Assembly: GCA_934500835.1 (NCBI GenBank)
Contig: CAKSTR010000006.1
Span: forward strand, 124,001-188,000
Reading direction: 5' to 3'
DNA length: 64,000 bases
DNA from: an uncultured Paracoccaceae bacterium
GTDB lineage: Bacteria > Pseudomonadota > Alphaproteobacteria > Rhodobacterales > Rhodobacteraceae
The notes beneath the pieces are model-generated. The model saw nothing but the letters and a program-made list of their open reading frames with translations, was not told where the DNA came from and did no database searches. Shown here piece by piece: positions 20,428 to 28,944 of the stretch. The position numbers and the translations under genes are program-made. How positions within the stretch are numbered: the stretch's first letter is position 1; every line of letters starts with the position of its first letter.

Positions 20428-20503
20428 TCCCGTGCCGCGCTGCGCCCGATGGGCTGCGGCGCAGGTCACGCCCGCTCCCGCGTTTCGGTGTATGCACGCG
20501 GAT

Positions 20504-20547
20504 CATACCCGTGTCATACGTGGATCATACCTTGGCCATACCCGGAA
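20504..20547. repeat. four CATAC units at exact 11-base spacing
   Basis: CATAC occurs at 20504, 20515, 20526 and 20537, each 11 bases apart, in the gap between convergent mtaB and the LacI gene. The flanks vary (CCGTGT, GTGGAT, CTTGGC, CCGGAA). Spacing close to one helical turn could suit cooperative protein binding, but no promoter is expected here. Confidence 0.7.
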
Positions 20548-20592
20548 AATCCCGCGGAATCAGACCATTGAACGGCGGCACGCCGGCGGGTG

Positions 20593-21630
20593 TCAGGCGC
20601 GGCGGATGGTGTCGCCAAGATCCAGCGTCGGGGTCAGTTCGACCACCTCGCCGCCGATCACCCCGCCGGGGCGCTTGCCCGCGATGATCTCGGCCGACTT
20701 CTGGCCGATCTCCAGCCGGCAGGCGTCCATCGTCGCCAGTTTGCGCGGCAGACCGTCCAGAAGCTCCATCCCGTTGAAGCCCGCCAGCCCGATCTTGCCC
20801 GGCACGTCCAGCCCCTGGTCAAGGCACCACAAAAGCCCGCCCGCGCCGATCATGTCATTGGAAAAATACAGGAAATCGACATCTGGCGTCCGATCCAGCA
20901 GCGCCTTGGTCATCGCCCTTCCCTGCAGCAGCGACGACCCGCCGCGGTAATACTCGCGGTCGACCAGCGCGAGTCCGGCCTTCGACAGCGCCTCTTCGAA
21001 CCCTTCCAGCCGCTTGCGCGCCCGGGTGTCCTGCTCCGGCATATGGGTGCCCAGAAAGGCGATGCGGCGGTAGCCGGCGGCAATGATCGCCTCCGCCATC
21101 TGCCTCCCCGCCCGCCGGTGCGAGATTCCAACAGCGGAATCAACCGGTTGCCCGTCTACATCCATAATCTCGACGATCGGAACCCCCGCCTGCGCCAACA
21201 TGGCACGCGAGGTCTCGGAATGCTCCAGCCCGGCAAGGATCAACCCCGAGGGCCGCCAGGACAGCATCTCGTAGATCACCTGTTCCTCACGGTCATGGTG
21301 ATAGTTCGAGACACCGACAACGGGCTGAAGCCCTGTATCTTCAAGCACTTCCGAGATTCCGGTCATCACTTCGGGGAAGACCATGTTCGACAGCGACGGG
21401 ATGATGACCCCGACCAGATTGACCCTTTGGCTGGCCAGCGCCCCGGCGATCTTGTTCGGCACATAGCCAAGACTGCGGGCGGCTTCCAGAACCCGTTCCC
21501 GCGTGGTGCCCGACACATCCCCGCGGTTTCGCAGCACCCGGCTGACCGTCATCTCGCTGACGCCAGACGCTTCGGAGACATCCCTGAGGGTCAGGGCACG
21601 GCGCGGGTCTGGACTGGGAGGTTTCGACAA
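20593..21630 (-). CDS. LacI-family transcriptional regulator, probable TTG start
   Basis: About 345 residues. An N-terminal LacI helix-turn-helix (LTLRDVSEASGVSEMTVSRVL, in which the DNA-binding helix is recognisable, then the hinge LGYVPNKIAGALAS) is followed by a periplasmic-binding-protein-like effector domain (VGVIIPSLSNMVFPE onward). It resembles gluconate-type repressors. No ATG lies at the expected place; the TTG at 21628-21630 gives the family length. An open frame continues to 21780 but covers the putative operator at 21705-21718. It stands alone, next to tRNA-Arg, and its targets beyond itself are unknown. Confidence 0.85.
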   Translation of the reverse strand: MSKPPSPDPRRALTLRDVSEASGVSEMTVSRVLRNRGDVSGTTRERVLEAARSLGYVPNKIAGALASQRVNLVGVIIPSLSNMVFPEVMTGISEVLEDTGLQPVVGVSNYHHDREEQVIYEMLSWRPSGLILAGLEHSETSRAMLAQAGVPIVEIMDVDGQPVDSAVGISHRRAGRQMAEAIIAAGYRRIAFLGTHMPEQDTRARKRLEGFEEALSKAGLALVDREYYRGGSSLLQGRAMTKALLDRTPDVDFLYFSNDMIGAGGLLWCLDQGLDVPGKIGLAGFNGMELLDGLPRKLATMDACRLEIGQKSAEIIAGKRPGGVIGGEVVELTPTLDLGDTIRRA

Positions 21631-21704
21631 TTCTGGCGTCCCGCTGGGATTTTCCCTAGTTAGCCCCAAAGCCGCCCCTTGTCCAAGAGCCAATTCAGCG
21701 GTAA

Positions 21705-21718
21705 TGTTATCGCTAACA
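21705..21718. promoter_or_regulatory. LacI/GntR-type operator
   Basis: TGTTATCGCTAACA, with perfect TGTTA/TAACA arms, closely resembles the core of operators bound by gluconate-type LacI-family repressors. It lies about 75 bases upstream of the chosen LacI start codon, which suggests autoregulation. Confidence 0.6.
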
Positions 21719-21780
21719 GTCGCAAGGCTGCCAGTGTCGTTGCCTTCGGCAAGCTCTCGGCAAAGGAGCAACGACGACAA

Positions 21781-21811
21781 GGGGGAGCGGTGGGCCAGAC
21801 TTCGCTCCCCC
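21781..21811. repeat. inverted repeat with 9-bp G/C-rich arms
   Basis: GGGGGAGCG (21781-21789) pairs with CGCTCCCCC (21803-21811) across a 13-base loop, between the LacI promoter region and tRNA-Arg. No T tract follows on either strand, so it is not a standard terminator. Confidence 0.55.
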
Positions 21812-21875
21812 GATCCATTTGCAGGATACAGAAGCAGTTGCCTTGCCCGCCGGCATTGTGCATTGAAGGGGTGCC

Positions 21876-21951
21876 GGCCCCGTAGCTCAACGGATAGAGC
21901 GTCCCCCTCCTAAGGGGAAGGTTGCAGGTTCAAGTCCTGCCGGGGTCGCCA
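21876..21951 (+). tRNA. tRNA-Arg (anticodon CCT)
   Basis: A 76-base tRNA: acceptor GGCCCCG pairs with CGGGGTC followed by G and an encoded CCA, D-arm GCTCAACGGATAGAGC, anticodon arm CCCCTCCTAAGGGG with anticodon CCT, and T-arm with GGTTCAAGTCC. It reads AGG codons. Confidence 0.97.
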
Positions 21952-22005
21952 GAACCCGATGACTGCCACTCCGTAAGCTTGCCGGACGACACGGATTCTA
22001 GGGCC

Positions 22006-22041
22006 GGCGACAGTTTTCCGCAACTGGCGACAGGTTTCCGC
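22006..22041. repeat. 16-base direct repeat in the fliF leader
   Basis: GGCGACAGTTTTCCGC (22006-22021) and GGCGACAGGTTTCCGC (22026-22041) differ at one base and are exactly 20 bases apart. They lie in the 272-base gap between tRNA-Arg and fliF, where the flagellar promoter must be. No sigma-54 (GG-N10-GC) element was found there. Confidence 0.7.
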
Positions 22042-22223
22042 CACGGATCGCGCGTAGTCCCACAGGCAGGGCGCGCGGATCGGGCCCGCTTGCTGTCTCC
22101 TGCCGCCGGGCCGGTTCCGCCTTCGGTATTTTCCAAGACATTTTCGGACTCCGATAACCGATTGGTAAGGCAAACGCCTCAAGACTGGCGCCCTGGGAGA
22201 ACCCCTGGCGGAGCGGAATCATC

Positions 22224-23813
22224 GTGCAGAATATGATGTCCATCTGGTCGGCGCTGGCCATACGCAGGAAGATCATCGTCGTCGGCGCCACGCTTGCGAT
22301 GTTCCTGGCCATTCTGGCACTGGCGCGGATGGCCGGCACCCCGCGGATGGACCTGCTCTATGCCGGGCTGGAACCCGGAACCGCCGGGCAGATCGTCACT
22401 GCGCTGGAACAGCGGGGCGTCGCGCATGAGGTGCGAGGCGATTCGATCTATGTCGACCAGTTCCAGCGGGACAGCCTGCGCATGGCTCTGGCCGCCGAAG
22501 GCCTGCCCGCCGCCGGCGGCGCAGGATATGAATTGCTTGATTCGCTTTCGGGTTTCGGCACCACCAGCCAGATGTTTGACGCCGCCTACTGGCGTGCCAA
22601 AGAGGGGGAACTGGCAAGGACCATCCTTGCCGTGCCCGAGGTCAAGACTGCCCGCGTCCACATCGCACAGGCTCCTGACAACCCGTTCCGCCGCGACGAA
22701 CGGCCCACCGCCAGCGTGACCGTGGCCACGACCGGCGGCAGCCTGACCGAATCCCAGGCCGATGCGCTGCGGCATCTGGTGGCATCGGCCGTGGCCGGCA
22801 TGCGCCCGGACGATGTACAGGTGATCGACACCGTCGGCGGCCTGATCGCCGGGCCTCAGGTGTCGGGCACCGGCCCCGCCGCCGAGGCCCGGGCCGAAGA
22901 AATCCGCCGCAACGTGCAGCGCCTGCTTGAGGCGCGTGTCGGCGCCGGCAAGGCGGTGGTCGAGGTGTCTCTGGACCTGATCACCGACAGCGAACAGATC
23001 ACCGAGCGCAAGTTCGACCCGCAGGGGCGGGTGCCGATCTCCTCGGAAACATCCGAGCGCAGCGAAAGCGTCACCCGGCCCGGCGGCGATGTCACCGTGG
23101 CCTCCAACCTGCCCGAGGGCGATGCGGCGCCCGGCAGCGACGGCAAGTCGCAATCGGCGGAAACCACCGAACGGGTGAATTACGAGGTCTCGGAAACCCA
23201 GCGCGAGGTTCTGCGGGTGCCGGGTGGTGTGCGGCGGATGACTGTCGCCGTGCTGATCGACGGCCAGGTGATCACCGCCCAAGACGGGTCGCAAAGCTGG
23301 CAGCCCCGCAGCGAGGAAGAGATGGGCATCCTTCGCGAACTGGTGGCCTCCGCCATCGGACTGGACGAGTCGCGCGGCGATGTGTTGACGCTGAAGTCGC
23401 TGGAATTCCAGCCCATCGCCGTGCAGGGCACCGAGGCCGCCACCAGCCTTCTGCCGGCCATGGGTCCGGTCAATCTGATGGCCCTGCTCCAGATTGCCGC
23501 GCTGGCGATCGTCGCGCTGATCCTTGGGCTGTTCGTGATCCGCCCGGTGCTGAAAACCGGCGCTGCGTCGGCCCTTCCGGCCCCGGCCGGGCAGCTTGCC
23601 CTGCTCGGGCTTGGCCCATCGGAGGTCTTGACCGGAGAGATTGACGACGGCTTCCAGCTGGCCGACCTGCCCGCGGTGGATTTCATGGGCGAGATGGGGG
23701 GCCAGCCGGTCGAGGATGCCGCAACCCGCCTGCGCCGCCTGATCGAAGAGCGTCAGGCCGAGTCGATCGAGATCCTGCGCGCATGGCTGGAACCCGAAGA
23801 GGAGCGCGCCTGA
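22224..23813 (+). CDS. fliF: flagellar M-ring protein FliF
   Basis: A 529-residue inner-membrane protein that forms the MS ring of the flagellar basal body. Membrane segments occur near residues 16-36 and 415-440, bracketing the periplasmic ring-building domains (FGTTSQMFDAAYWRAKEGELART). The C-terminal acidic tail ending EILRAWLEPEEE would bind FliG. The GTG at 22224 with GGAG upstream is used; ATGs at 22233 and 22236 are alternatives. It starts a tight operon with FliH-like, FliN and FliP genes. fliG is not nearby. Confidence 0.94.
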   Translation: MQNMMSIWSALAIRRKIIVVGATLAMFLAILALARMAGTPRMDLLYAGLEPGTAGQIVTALEQRGVAHEVRGDSIYVDQFQRDSLRMALAAEGLPAAGGAGYELLDSLSGFGTTSQMFDAAYWRAKEGELARTILAVPEVKTARVHIAQAPDNPFRRDERPTASVTVATTGGSLTESQADALRHLVASAVAGMRPDDVQVIDTVGGLIAGPQVSGTGPAAEARAEEIRRNVQRLLEARVGAGKAVVEVSLDLITDSEQITERKFDPQGRVPISSETSERSESVTRPGGDVTVASNLPEGDAAPGSDGKSQSAETTERVNYEVSETQREVLRVPGGVRRMTVAVLIDGQVITAQDGSQSWQPRSEEEMGILRELVASAIGLDESRGDVLTLKSLEFQPIAVQGTEAATSLLPAMGPVNLMALLQIAALAIVALILGLFVIRPVLKTGAASALPAPAGQLALLGLGPSEVLTGEIDDGFQLADLPAVDFMGEMGGQPVEDAATRLRRLIEERQAESIEILRAWLEPEEERA

Positions 23814-24415
23814 TGGCGATGCCCAGGCTTGAGGTTTTCGACACCGGCCCGCCGCAAAAGCCGGCTTCGGACACCGTGGTCACGCAGATCAGCGCCATCG
23901 AAGAGGCCAGGCTCGCCTCATACGAACAGGGCTACCGCGCCGGCTGGGACGACGCTGCCGCTGCCCATACCGAAGAGCAGGGCCGGATCCAGGCCGATCT
24001 GGCGTGCAACCTGCAGAAGCTGTCCTTCACCTACCAGGAGGCCCGCGCGCATATCCTGAAGGCGGTCGAGCCGCTTCTCGAAGGGATGATCGGCCGCCTT
24101 TTGCCGGCGACCGCCCGCGAAACCCTGGCGCCGATGGTGCTGGCACAGGTGATGCCGCTGGCCAAAGATCTGACCGACCAGCCCGTCATGCTGGTGCTGA
24201 ACCCTGCGGCACGGCCCGCAGTGGAATCTCTGATCGCACAGGCCACCGGCCTGCCGGTGGTGATCGACGAGGAACCGACCCTGCCCGAAGGCCAGGTCTA
24301 CATCCGGCTGGGCACAGCCGAGGTGCTGGTCGACCTGACCCGCGCCACCACCGAAATCGCCGCCGCCGTGCGCGGCTTCTTCAGTCTTGCCGAGGAGGGC
24401 AGACACGATGGATGA
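23813..24415 (+). CDS. FliH-like flagellar assembly protein
   Basis: About 200 residues, probably the FliH-type regulator of the export ATPase FliI. An N-terminal helical region rich in Glu, Ala and Gln (ARLASYEQGYRAGWDDAAAAH) includes a GxxxG-like pattern, and the C-terminal half (VYIRLGTAEVLVDL) resembles FliH. Databases often leave such rhodobacterial proteins vaguely named. The identity rests mainly on position between fliF and fliN, with 1-base and 8-base overlaps, so confidence is moderate. Confidence 0.7.
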   Translation: MAMPRLEVFDTGPPQKPASDTVVTQISAIEEARLASYEQGYRAGWDDAAAAHTEEQGRIQADLACNLQKLSFTYQEARAHILKAVEPLLEGMIGRLLPATARETLAPMVLAQVMPLAKDLTDQPVMLVLNPAARPAVESLIAQATGLPVVIDEEPTLPEGQVYIRLGTAEVLVDLTRATTEIAAAVRGFFSLAEEGRHDG

Positions 24416-24677
24416 CGCCGCCGGGATGAACCCTTTCAGCCAGGTCCCGATCGAGATCACCATCTCGGTCGGCAAGGCCCGGCCTCTGGTCAAAGACCTC
24501 TTGCGCCTGTCGCGCGACGCCGTCCTCCCGCTGGACCGCCGGGTGGATGACCCGGTGGAGCTTTACGTCGGCGACCGCCTGATCGCCCGCGGCGAACTGA
24601 CCGAGCTTGAGGGCGAGATGGCCGGCCAGCTTGGTGTCCGCCTGACCGAGGTAGCCAATCTGCGGGGCGGTTTGTGA
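24408..24677 (+). CDS. fliN: flagellar motor switch protein FliN
   Basis: An 89-residue C-ring protein. The SpoA domain is clear: VPIEITISVGKARPLVKDLL, LSRDAVLPLDR, VDDPVELYVGDRLIARGEL. It starts at ATG 24408 after GGAGGGC, overlapping the previous gene by 8 bases. It is shorter than E. coli FliN (137) because the N-terminal extension is nearly absent, as in many alphaproteobacteria. Confidence 0.95.
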   Translation: MDDAAGMNPFSQVPIEITISVGKARPLVKDLLRLSRDAVLPLDRRVDDPVELYVGDRLIARGELTELEGEMAGQLGVRLTEVANLRGGL

Positions 24678-25432
24678 CAGCCGTTCACAGGACGCTGTCC
24701 TGCCACCTCACCCTGCTGGCCGCCGTGCTGGCGGTCGGACTGACTGTCGGGCTGGCCGGCCCCGCATTGGCGCAACAGGTCACGCTGGACATGGGCGAAG
24801 GCGGATCGCTCGCCACCCGGTCGGTTCAGTTGATGGTTCTGGTCACCATCCTCAGCATCGTGCCCGGCCTTGCGGTGATGGTGACCTGTTTTCCCTTCAT
24901 CGTGACGGTGCTCTCGATCTTGCGGCAGGGGCTGGGCCTGCAACAAGCCCCGCCCAACATGCTGATCGTCAGCCTGGCGATGTTCCTGACCTGGTTCGTG
25001 ATGGACCCCGTGCTGACCGCCGCCTGGCATCAGGGGGTGGAACCGTTCACCCGCGACCAGATCGACCTGGCCACCGCCTTCGCTCGCACGTCAGAGCCGT
25101 TCCGCGGCTTCATGGCCAACCGGATCGATCCCGACACCTTCGCCACGATGGATGCGTTGCGCCCGCGCGAAAGCCCCGGAATCCGGGACGCGCCCCTCTC
25201 GTTGCTGGTGCCCTCGTTCATGTTGTCCGAACTTCAAAGAGCCTTCGAGATCGGCTTCCTGATCTTCCTGCCCTTCCTGATCATCGACCTCGTCGTCTCG
25301 GCGATCCTGATGTCGATGGGGATGATGATGGTGCCACCCGCCGTGGTCTCGCTGCCCTTCAAGCTGGCCTTCTTCGTCGTGGCCGACGGGTGGAGCCTGA
25401 TCGCCGGTGCCTTGGTCCGAAGTTACATGTAG
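24674..25432 (+). CDS. fliP: flagellar export gate protein FliP
   Basis: A 252-residue component of the flagellar type III export gate. A signal peptide (residues 1 to about 34, ending PALAQQ) is followed by the signatures SIVPGLAVMVTCFPFIVTVLSILRQ and FLIFLPFLIIDLVVSAILMSMGMMM. It starts with GTG inside the fliN stop region. fliQ, fliR, flhA and flhB are not in the window. Confidence 0.96.
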   Translation: MTAVHRTLSCHLTLLAAVLAVGLTVGLAGPALAQQVTLDMGEGGSLATRSVQLMVLVTILSIVPGLAVMVTCFPFIVTVLSILRQGLGLQQAPPNMLIVSLAMFLTWFVMDPVLTAAWHQGVEPFTRDQIDLATAFARTSEPFRGFMANRIDPDTFATMDALRPRESPGIRDAPLSLLVPSFMLSELQRAFEIGFLIFLPFLIIDLVVSAILMSMGMMMVPPAVVSLPFKLAFFVVADGWSLIAGALVRSYM

Positions 25433-25477
25433 AGGGCGGTCCAACAGGGCCGCAAACCATAAGGCCAGACAAGCGCG

Positions 25478-25498
25478 CGATTTTTCGTCGAAAAATCG
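25478..25498. repeat. TTCGWCGAA-core palindrome between convergent operons
   Basis: Perfect 10-bp arms CGATTTTTCG around a central T, 45 bases after fliP and 45 before the end of the convergent HlyD gene. It is probably a shared 3' terminator or processing site. Confidence 0.85.
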
Positions 25499-25543
25499 TG
25501 CCCCTCGGGTTAGCCAACCGGAATACCCAGGCCGACCCTTGGC

Positions 25544-26716
25544 CTATCTTTCTCGAAAGGCTTCCTGGCTTTTGTACAGCGGCTTGGTCAGGTAGGTCAG
25601 GATCGTCTTGCCGCCGGTCTGCAGCTCCACCTCGGCCTGCATGCCGGGGCGGATCTCCATCTTCTTCTGCCGCTCGGTCAGCTTCGAAAGGTCCACCTTC
25701 AGTGTCACGATGTAATGCGGATCGCCATCCGCCGCCCGGGAGCGTTCGTCGATGAACGTGTCGGCCGAGACGAACGTCACTTCGCCCTTGAGGCTGCCCC
25801 AGATCGTGTAGTCATAGGCCGACAGTTTCACCGTGGCCTCCTGCCCCTGCCGCACTGCGGCGATGTCGCGGGGCTTGACCTTGGCGTCGACATAAAGCTG
25901 CTCGTCCAGCGGGATGATCTGCAGGATCGGCTCGCCCGGGCGCACCACGCCGCCGATTGTGGAAATGGCGATCTCGTTCACCACGCCGCGCATCGGTGCC
26001 GTCAGGGTCGTCCGCGCCAGCTGGTCCTGCGCCATCTTCAGGTTCTGCTTCAGCGAGGACAACTCCTTCAGCGTATCGGCATATTCGGCCGCCCGCTCCA
26101 GATCGGTCTGGGTGATGGTGTCCGAGAGCCGGTTTTCGGCATCGCTATGCGCCTTGCGAGCACGCGTCACCTCGATCAGCGGGGCAACATCCTGGGCATA
26201 CATACGCTCAAGAATGTCCAGTTCCTTGGCGGCCTGATCCAGCACAGCCTGCGCGCCGTCCCTACGGGCCGTGAAATCCTCGATCCGGGCCATCAGGAAG
26301 GTGGCTTCCGAGGCGACGATCTCGGGCACCCGGTTCGCCAGGTCCTGCGGGACCATGAAGCGGGACTCGCCGCGCATCTCGGCCTCGATCCGCAGCTTGC
26401 GGATTTCCAGCGCGGCGATCTGGTCGCTGAGATCGTCCACCGCCGCCTTGTACTGGGTGCCCTGCAGCCGGCCAAGGATCTGGCCCGGCTCCACCGTATC
26501 GCCCTCGGCAACTGCAAGTTCGGCCAGGATGCCCCCTTCCAGGTTCTGGATGATCTGCGGCCGGGACGAGGACACCACCGTCCCCTGCGCCCGCACGATC
26601 TCATCCACCCAGGCCACGGCAGTCCAACACAGGAAGACCACGAAGACCGCGCCGATCGCCCAGATCACGGCCGAGGGGCGGCCCTTGCGTTCGAACTCGT
26701 CGTCCCAGGTGGTCAT
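25544..26716 (-). CDS. type I secretion periplasmic adaptor (HlyD/LapC family)
   Basis: A 390-residue membrane-fusion protein linking the inner-membrane ABC transporter to the outer-membrane TolC-like protein. One membrane segment lies near residues 17-37 (AVIWAIGAVFVVFLCW); a lipoyl half-motif NLEGGILAELAVAEGDTV, a long coiled coil (about 90-230) and the C-terminal barrel strand APMRGVVNEI follow. It is the last gene of the operon, overlapping the ABC gene by 4 bases. Confidence 0.94.
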   Translation of the reverse strand: MTTWDDEFERKGRPSAVIWAIGAVFVVFLCWTAVAWVDEIVRAQGTVVSSSRPQIIQNLEGGILAELAVAEGDTVEPGQILGRLQGTQYKAAVDDLSDQIAALEIRKLRIEAEMRGESRFMVPQDLANRVPEIVASEATFLMARIEDFTARRDGAQAVLDQAAKELDILERMYAQDVAPLIEVTRARKAHSDAENRLSDTITQTDLERAAEYADTLKELSSLKQNLKMAQDQLARTTLTAPMRGVVNEIAISTIGGVVRPGEPILQIIPLDEQLYVDAKVKPRDIAAVRQGQEATVKLSAYDYTIWGSLKGEVTFVSADTFIDERSRAADGDPHYIVTLKVDLSKLTERQKKMEIRPGMQAEVELQTGGKTILTYLTKPLYKSQEAFRER

Positions 26717-28944
26717 TGCGCCCCCCCTGCAGCCTGCGCCTTGGCCAGATGGGCCAGCACGGCCTCTTTCGGCCCGTCAACGGCAAGCCGGCCGTTCTGC
26801 ATGATCAACGTCCGCGTCGTCAGCATCAGGATCGGCACGCGATGGGTGGCGATCACGGCGGTGCGGCCTTCCAGCCAGGTTGTCAGCCGGCTGACCAGTG
26901 TCGTCTCAAGCGTCTGGTCCAGCGCGGCGGTCGGCTCGTCCAGAAGCACCACCCGGGGGTTCTGCAGCCAGAGCCGCGCCCAGCCGATCGACTGGCGCTG
27001 TCCAACGGACAGACCCTCGCCCAGCTCGCGGATCTCAAGATCAAGACCGCGCGGGTTGTTGCGGATGAACGGGCCAAGGCCGGCGAAATCCAGCGCCTCC
27101 AGCAGGCGGTCGTCATCCCGCTCCAGCTGGCTCATGTTCAGGTTGTCGCGGATCGAGCCTGCGATCAGCCGAACTTCCTGGCCCAGATAGCCGATGCCGC
27201 GCCGCAGGTCGCGCGGATGCACCTGCCCCAGATCGATGCCGTCCAGAAGGACGCGGCCCTTGGTCGGCTCATAAAGCCCGGCCAGAAGGCGCAGAAGCGT
27301 GGACTTGCCCGAACCGTTGGCGCCCAGAACCGCGACATGCTGGCCTGCCGGAATGCTGATCCCCGCAATCTCGACCGAGGGCGCGGATTGCGGGTCATAG
27401 CGGAATTCCACCCCCCGCAACTCGAAGGCACCTGCCACACGATCGCGCCGCAGATACTTGCGGTCCTGCTCTTCGGCCTGCCGCGCATTGGCCACCGCCT
27501 CCAGCGCGACAAGGGCGGATTTCACCTGGCTCCAGCGCGCCATCATCGAGGCGACCTGTGCCAGCGGGCCAAGCGTGCGCCCGGTCAGGATGCCGATTGC
27601 GATGATCGTGCCCACCGTGAACTGGCCGGCAAAGACCATGTAGGTTCCGACCACCACGGCCGCGATGTAGGTGGCCTGCTGCACGCCCTGCGCCCAGGTC
27701 GAAAGCACTGTGGTCAGGTGGCGCTGTTCACTGCTTTTCACGGCAGTCAGCGTCACCAGTTCGGCCCAGATCCGCTTGATCCGGTCCTCGCCCCGCTGGG
27801 TGGTGACGGTCTCATGCTCGAAGACGCTTTCGTAAAGCAGCTTCGCCGATCTGGTCGATGCCCCCTGGGTAGAGGCGGCAATCGCCATCATCTTCTTCTG
27901 CATCAGGAAGCCGGGGGCGACCATCAGGATGCCGCCCAGGATCAGCACCCACACCAGATTGCCGCCGATCGAGGCGACAAGGGCCAGAAAGACGATCAGA
28001 AAGGGCAGGTCGGCCAGCATGCCGACGGTGGACGAGGTGAAAAACTCGCGCACCGCGCCGAAATCGCGCATCGCCGCGAAGATTTCCGAAGGTTTACGCT
28101 CGCCCGGCCCCATCTTCATGCCCAGAAGCCGGTTCATCAGCCGTTGCTGCACCGCGAGTTCGATCCGCTTGCCGGTGTTGTCCAGAAGCGTGGCGCGGGC
28201 GATCTTCAGCACCGCCTCTAACAGGACCGCCAGCAGAACGCCTAGCGCCAGCACCCATAGGGTCGGCTCTGACTGATAAGGGATCACCCGGTCGTAGATC
28301 TGCAGCGAGAACAGCGCGATCCCGACCGCAAGGATATTGGCGAACAGCGACCCGGCCGCGGCCTCGCCGAACTGGCGGCGATAATGACGGAATTCGCCCC
28401 AGAACCAATGCGGGGCTGCCGTGGACTCGACATGGCGTGTCTCAAGATCGGCCAGGGTGGCGCGGGCCTGCAACACGCGGCCGGTGTACAGCTGCAGGAA
28501 CTGCGGCATCGGCACTTCGGCCCGCATGTCGGGCGCAGAGGGATCGTAGATCTCGACTCCGCTCGCCGCCGGGCACAGCACCAGCACCATCTGGCCATTC
28601 GACATCTCGGCCAGCGCGGGCCAGAGGTCGTCGGACAACTCCGGCGCCTTGACGGTGCGGACCGTCATGCCCGAGGCCTTCAGCGCCGCCGAGACTTCGG
28701 CCAGGCCGATCTGGCCGCCTGCGGCATCGGCCGCCCGTTGCAGATGCTCCAGCAGGTCCGCGACCGAAATCTCATTGCCCAGTATCCCCGCGTAGGTCGA
28801 GGCAAGGCGGGCCCGGTTGATCGCCCGGTTGCTGTGCCGGGGCGGGGCGACACGGACCGCCGGGGCGGGGCGCGCGGGTCCGGCCGTGGCGGCGGACACC
28901 CGGGCTGCGTTCATGTCGAAGGCAATGATTCTGTCGCTGGTCAC
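26713..28944 (-). CDS. type I secretion ABC transporter (LapB-like) with degenerate peptidase domain
   Basis: A 743-residue export ATPase: an N-terminal C39-like domain lacking the catalytic cysteine (residues about 40-170), a six-helix membrane domain (about 200-470) and a nucleotide-binding domain. Walker A is GANGSGKST, Walker B VVLLDEPTAALD, and the H-loop ATHR is present. The signature motif reads LSVGQRQ rather than LSGGQRQ, an unusual change at the second position after LS. It overlaps both neighbours by 4 bases. It should energise export of the adhesin encoded upstream. Confidence 0.94.
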   Translation of the reverse strand: MTSDRIIAFDMNAARVSAATAGPARPAPAVRVAPPRHSNRAINRARLASTYAGILGNEISVADLLEHLQRAADAAGGQIGLAEVSAALKASGMTVRTVKAPELSDDLWPALAEMSNGQMVLVLCPAASGVEIYDPSAPDMRAEVPMPQFLQLYTGRVLQARATLADLETRHVESTAAPHWFWGEFRHYRRQFGEAAAGSLFANILAVGIALFSLQIYDRVIPYQSEPTLWVLALGVLLAVLLEAVLKIARATLLDNTGKRIELAVQQRLMNRLLGMKMGPGERKPSEIFAAMRDFGAVREFFTSSTVGMLADLPFLIVFLALVASIGGNLVWVLILGGILMVAPGFLMQKKMMAIAASTQGASTRSAKLLYESVFEHETVTTQRGEDRIKRIWAELVTLTAVKSSEQRHLTTVLSTWAQGVQQATYIAAVVVGTYMVFAGQFTVGTIIAIGILTGRTLGPLAQVASMMARWSQVKSALVALEAVANARQAEEQDRKYLRRDRVAGAFELRGVEFRYDPQSAPSVEIAGISIPAGQHVAVLGANGSGKSTLLRLLAGLYEPTKGRVLLDGIDLGQVHPRDLRRGIGYLGQEVRLIAGSIRDNLNMSQLERDDDRLLEALDFAGLGPFIRNNPRGLDLEIRELGEGLSVGQRQSIGWARLWLQNPRVVLLDEPTAALDQTLETTLVSRLTTWLEGRTAVIATHRVPILMLTTRTLIMQNGRLAVDGPKEAVLAHLAKAQAAGGAQ

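Noticed and set aside
21952..22223. Integrated element or attachment site next to tRNA-Arg
   Set aside because: The tRNA 3' end was checked for a repeated copy and no integrase or second copy of the tRNA end was seen; flagellar genes follow directly.
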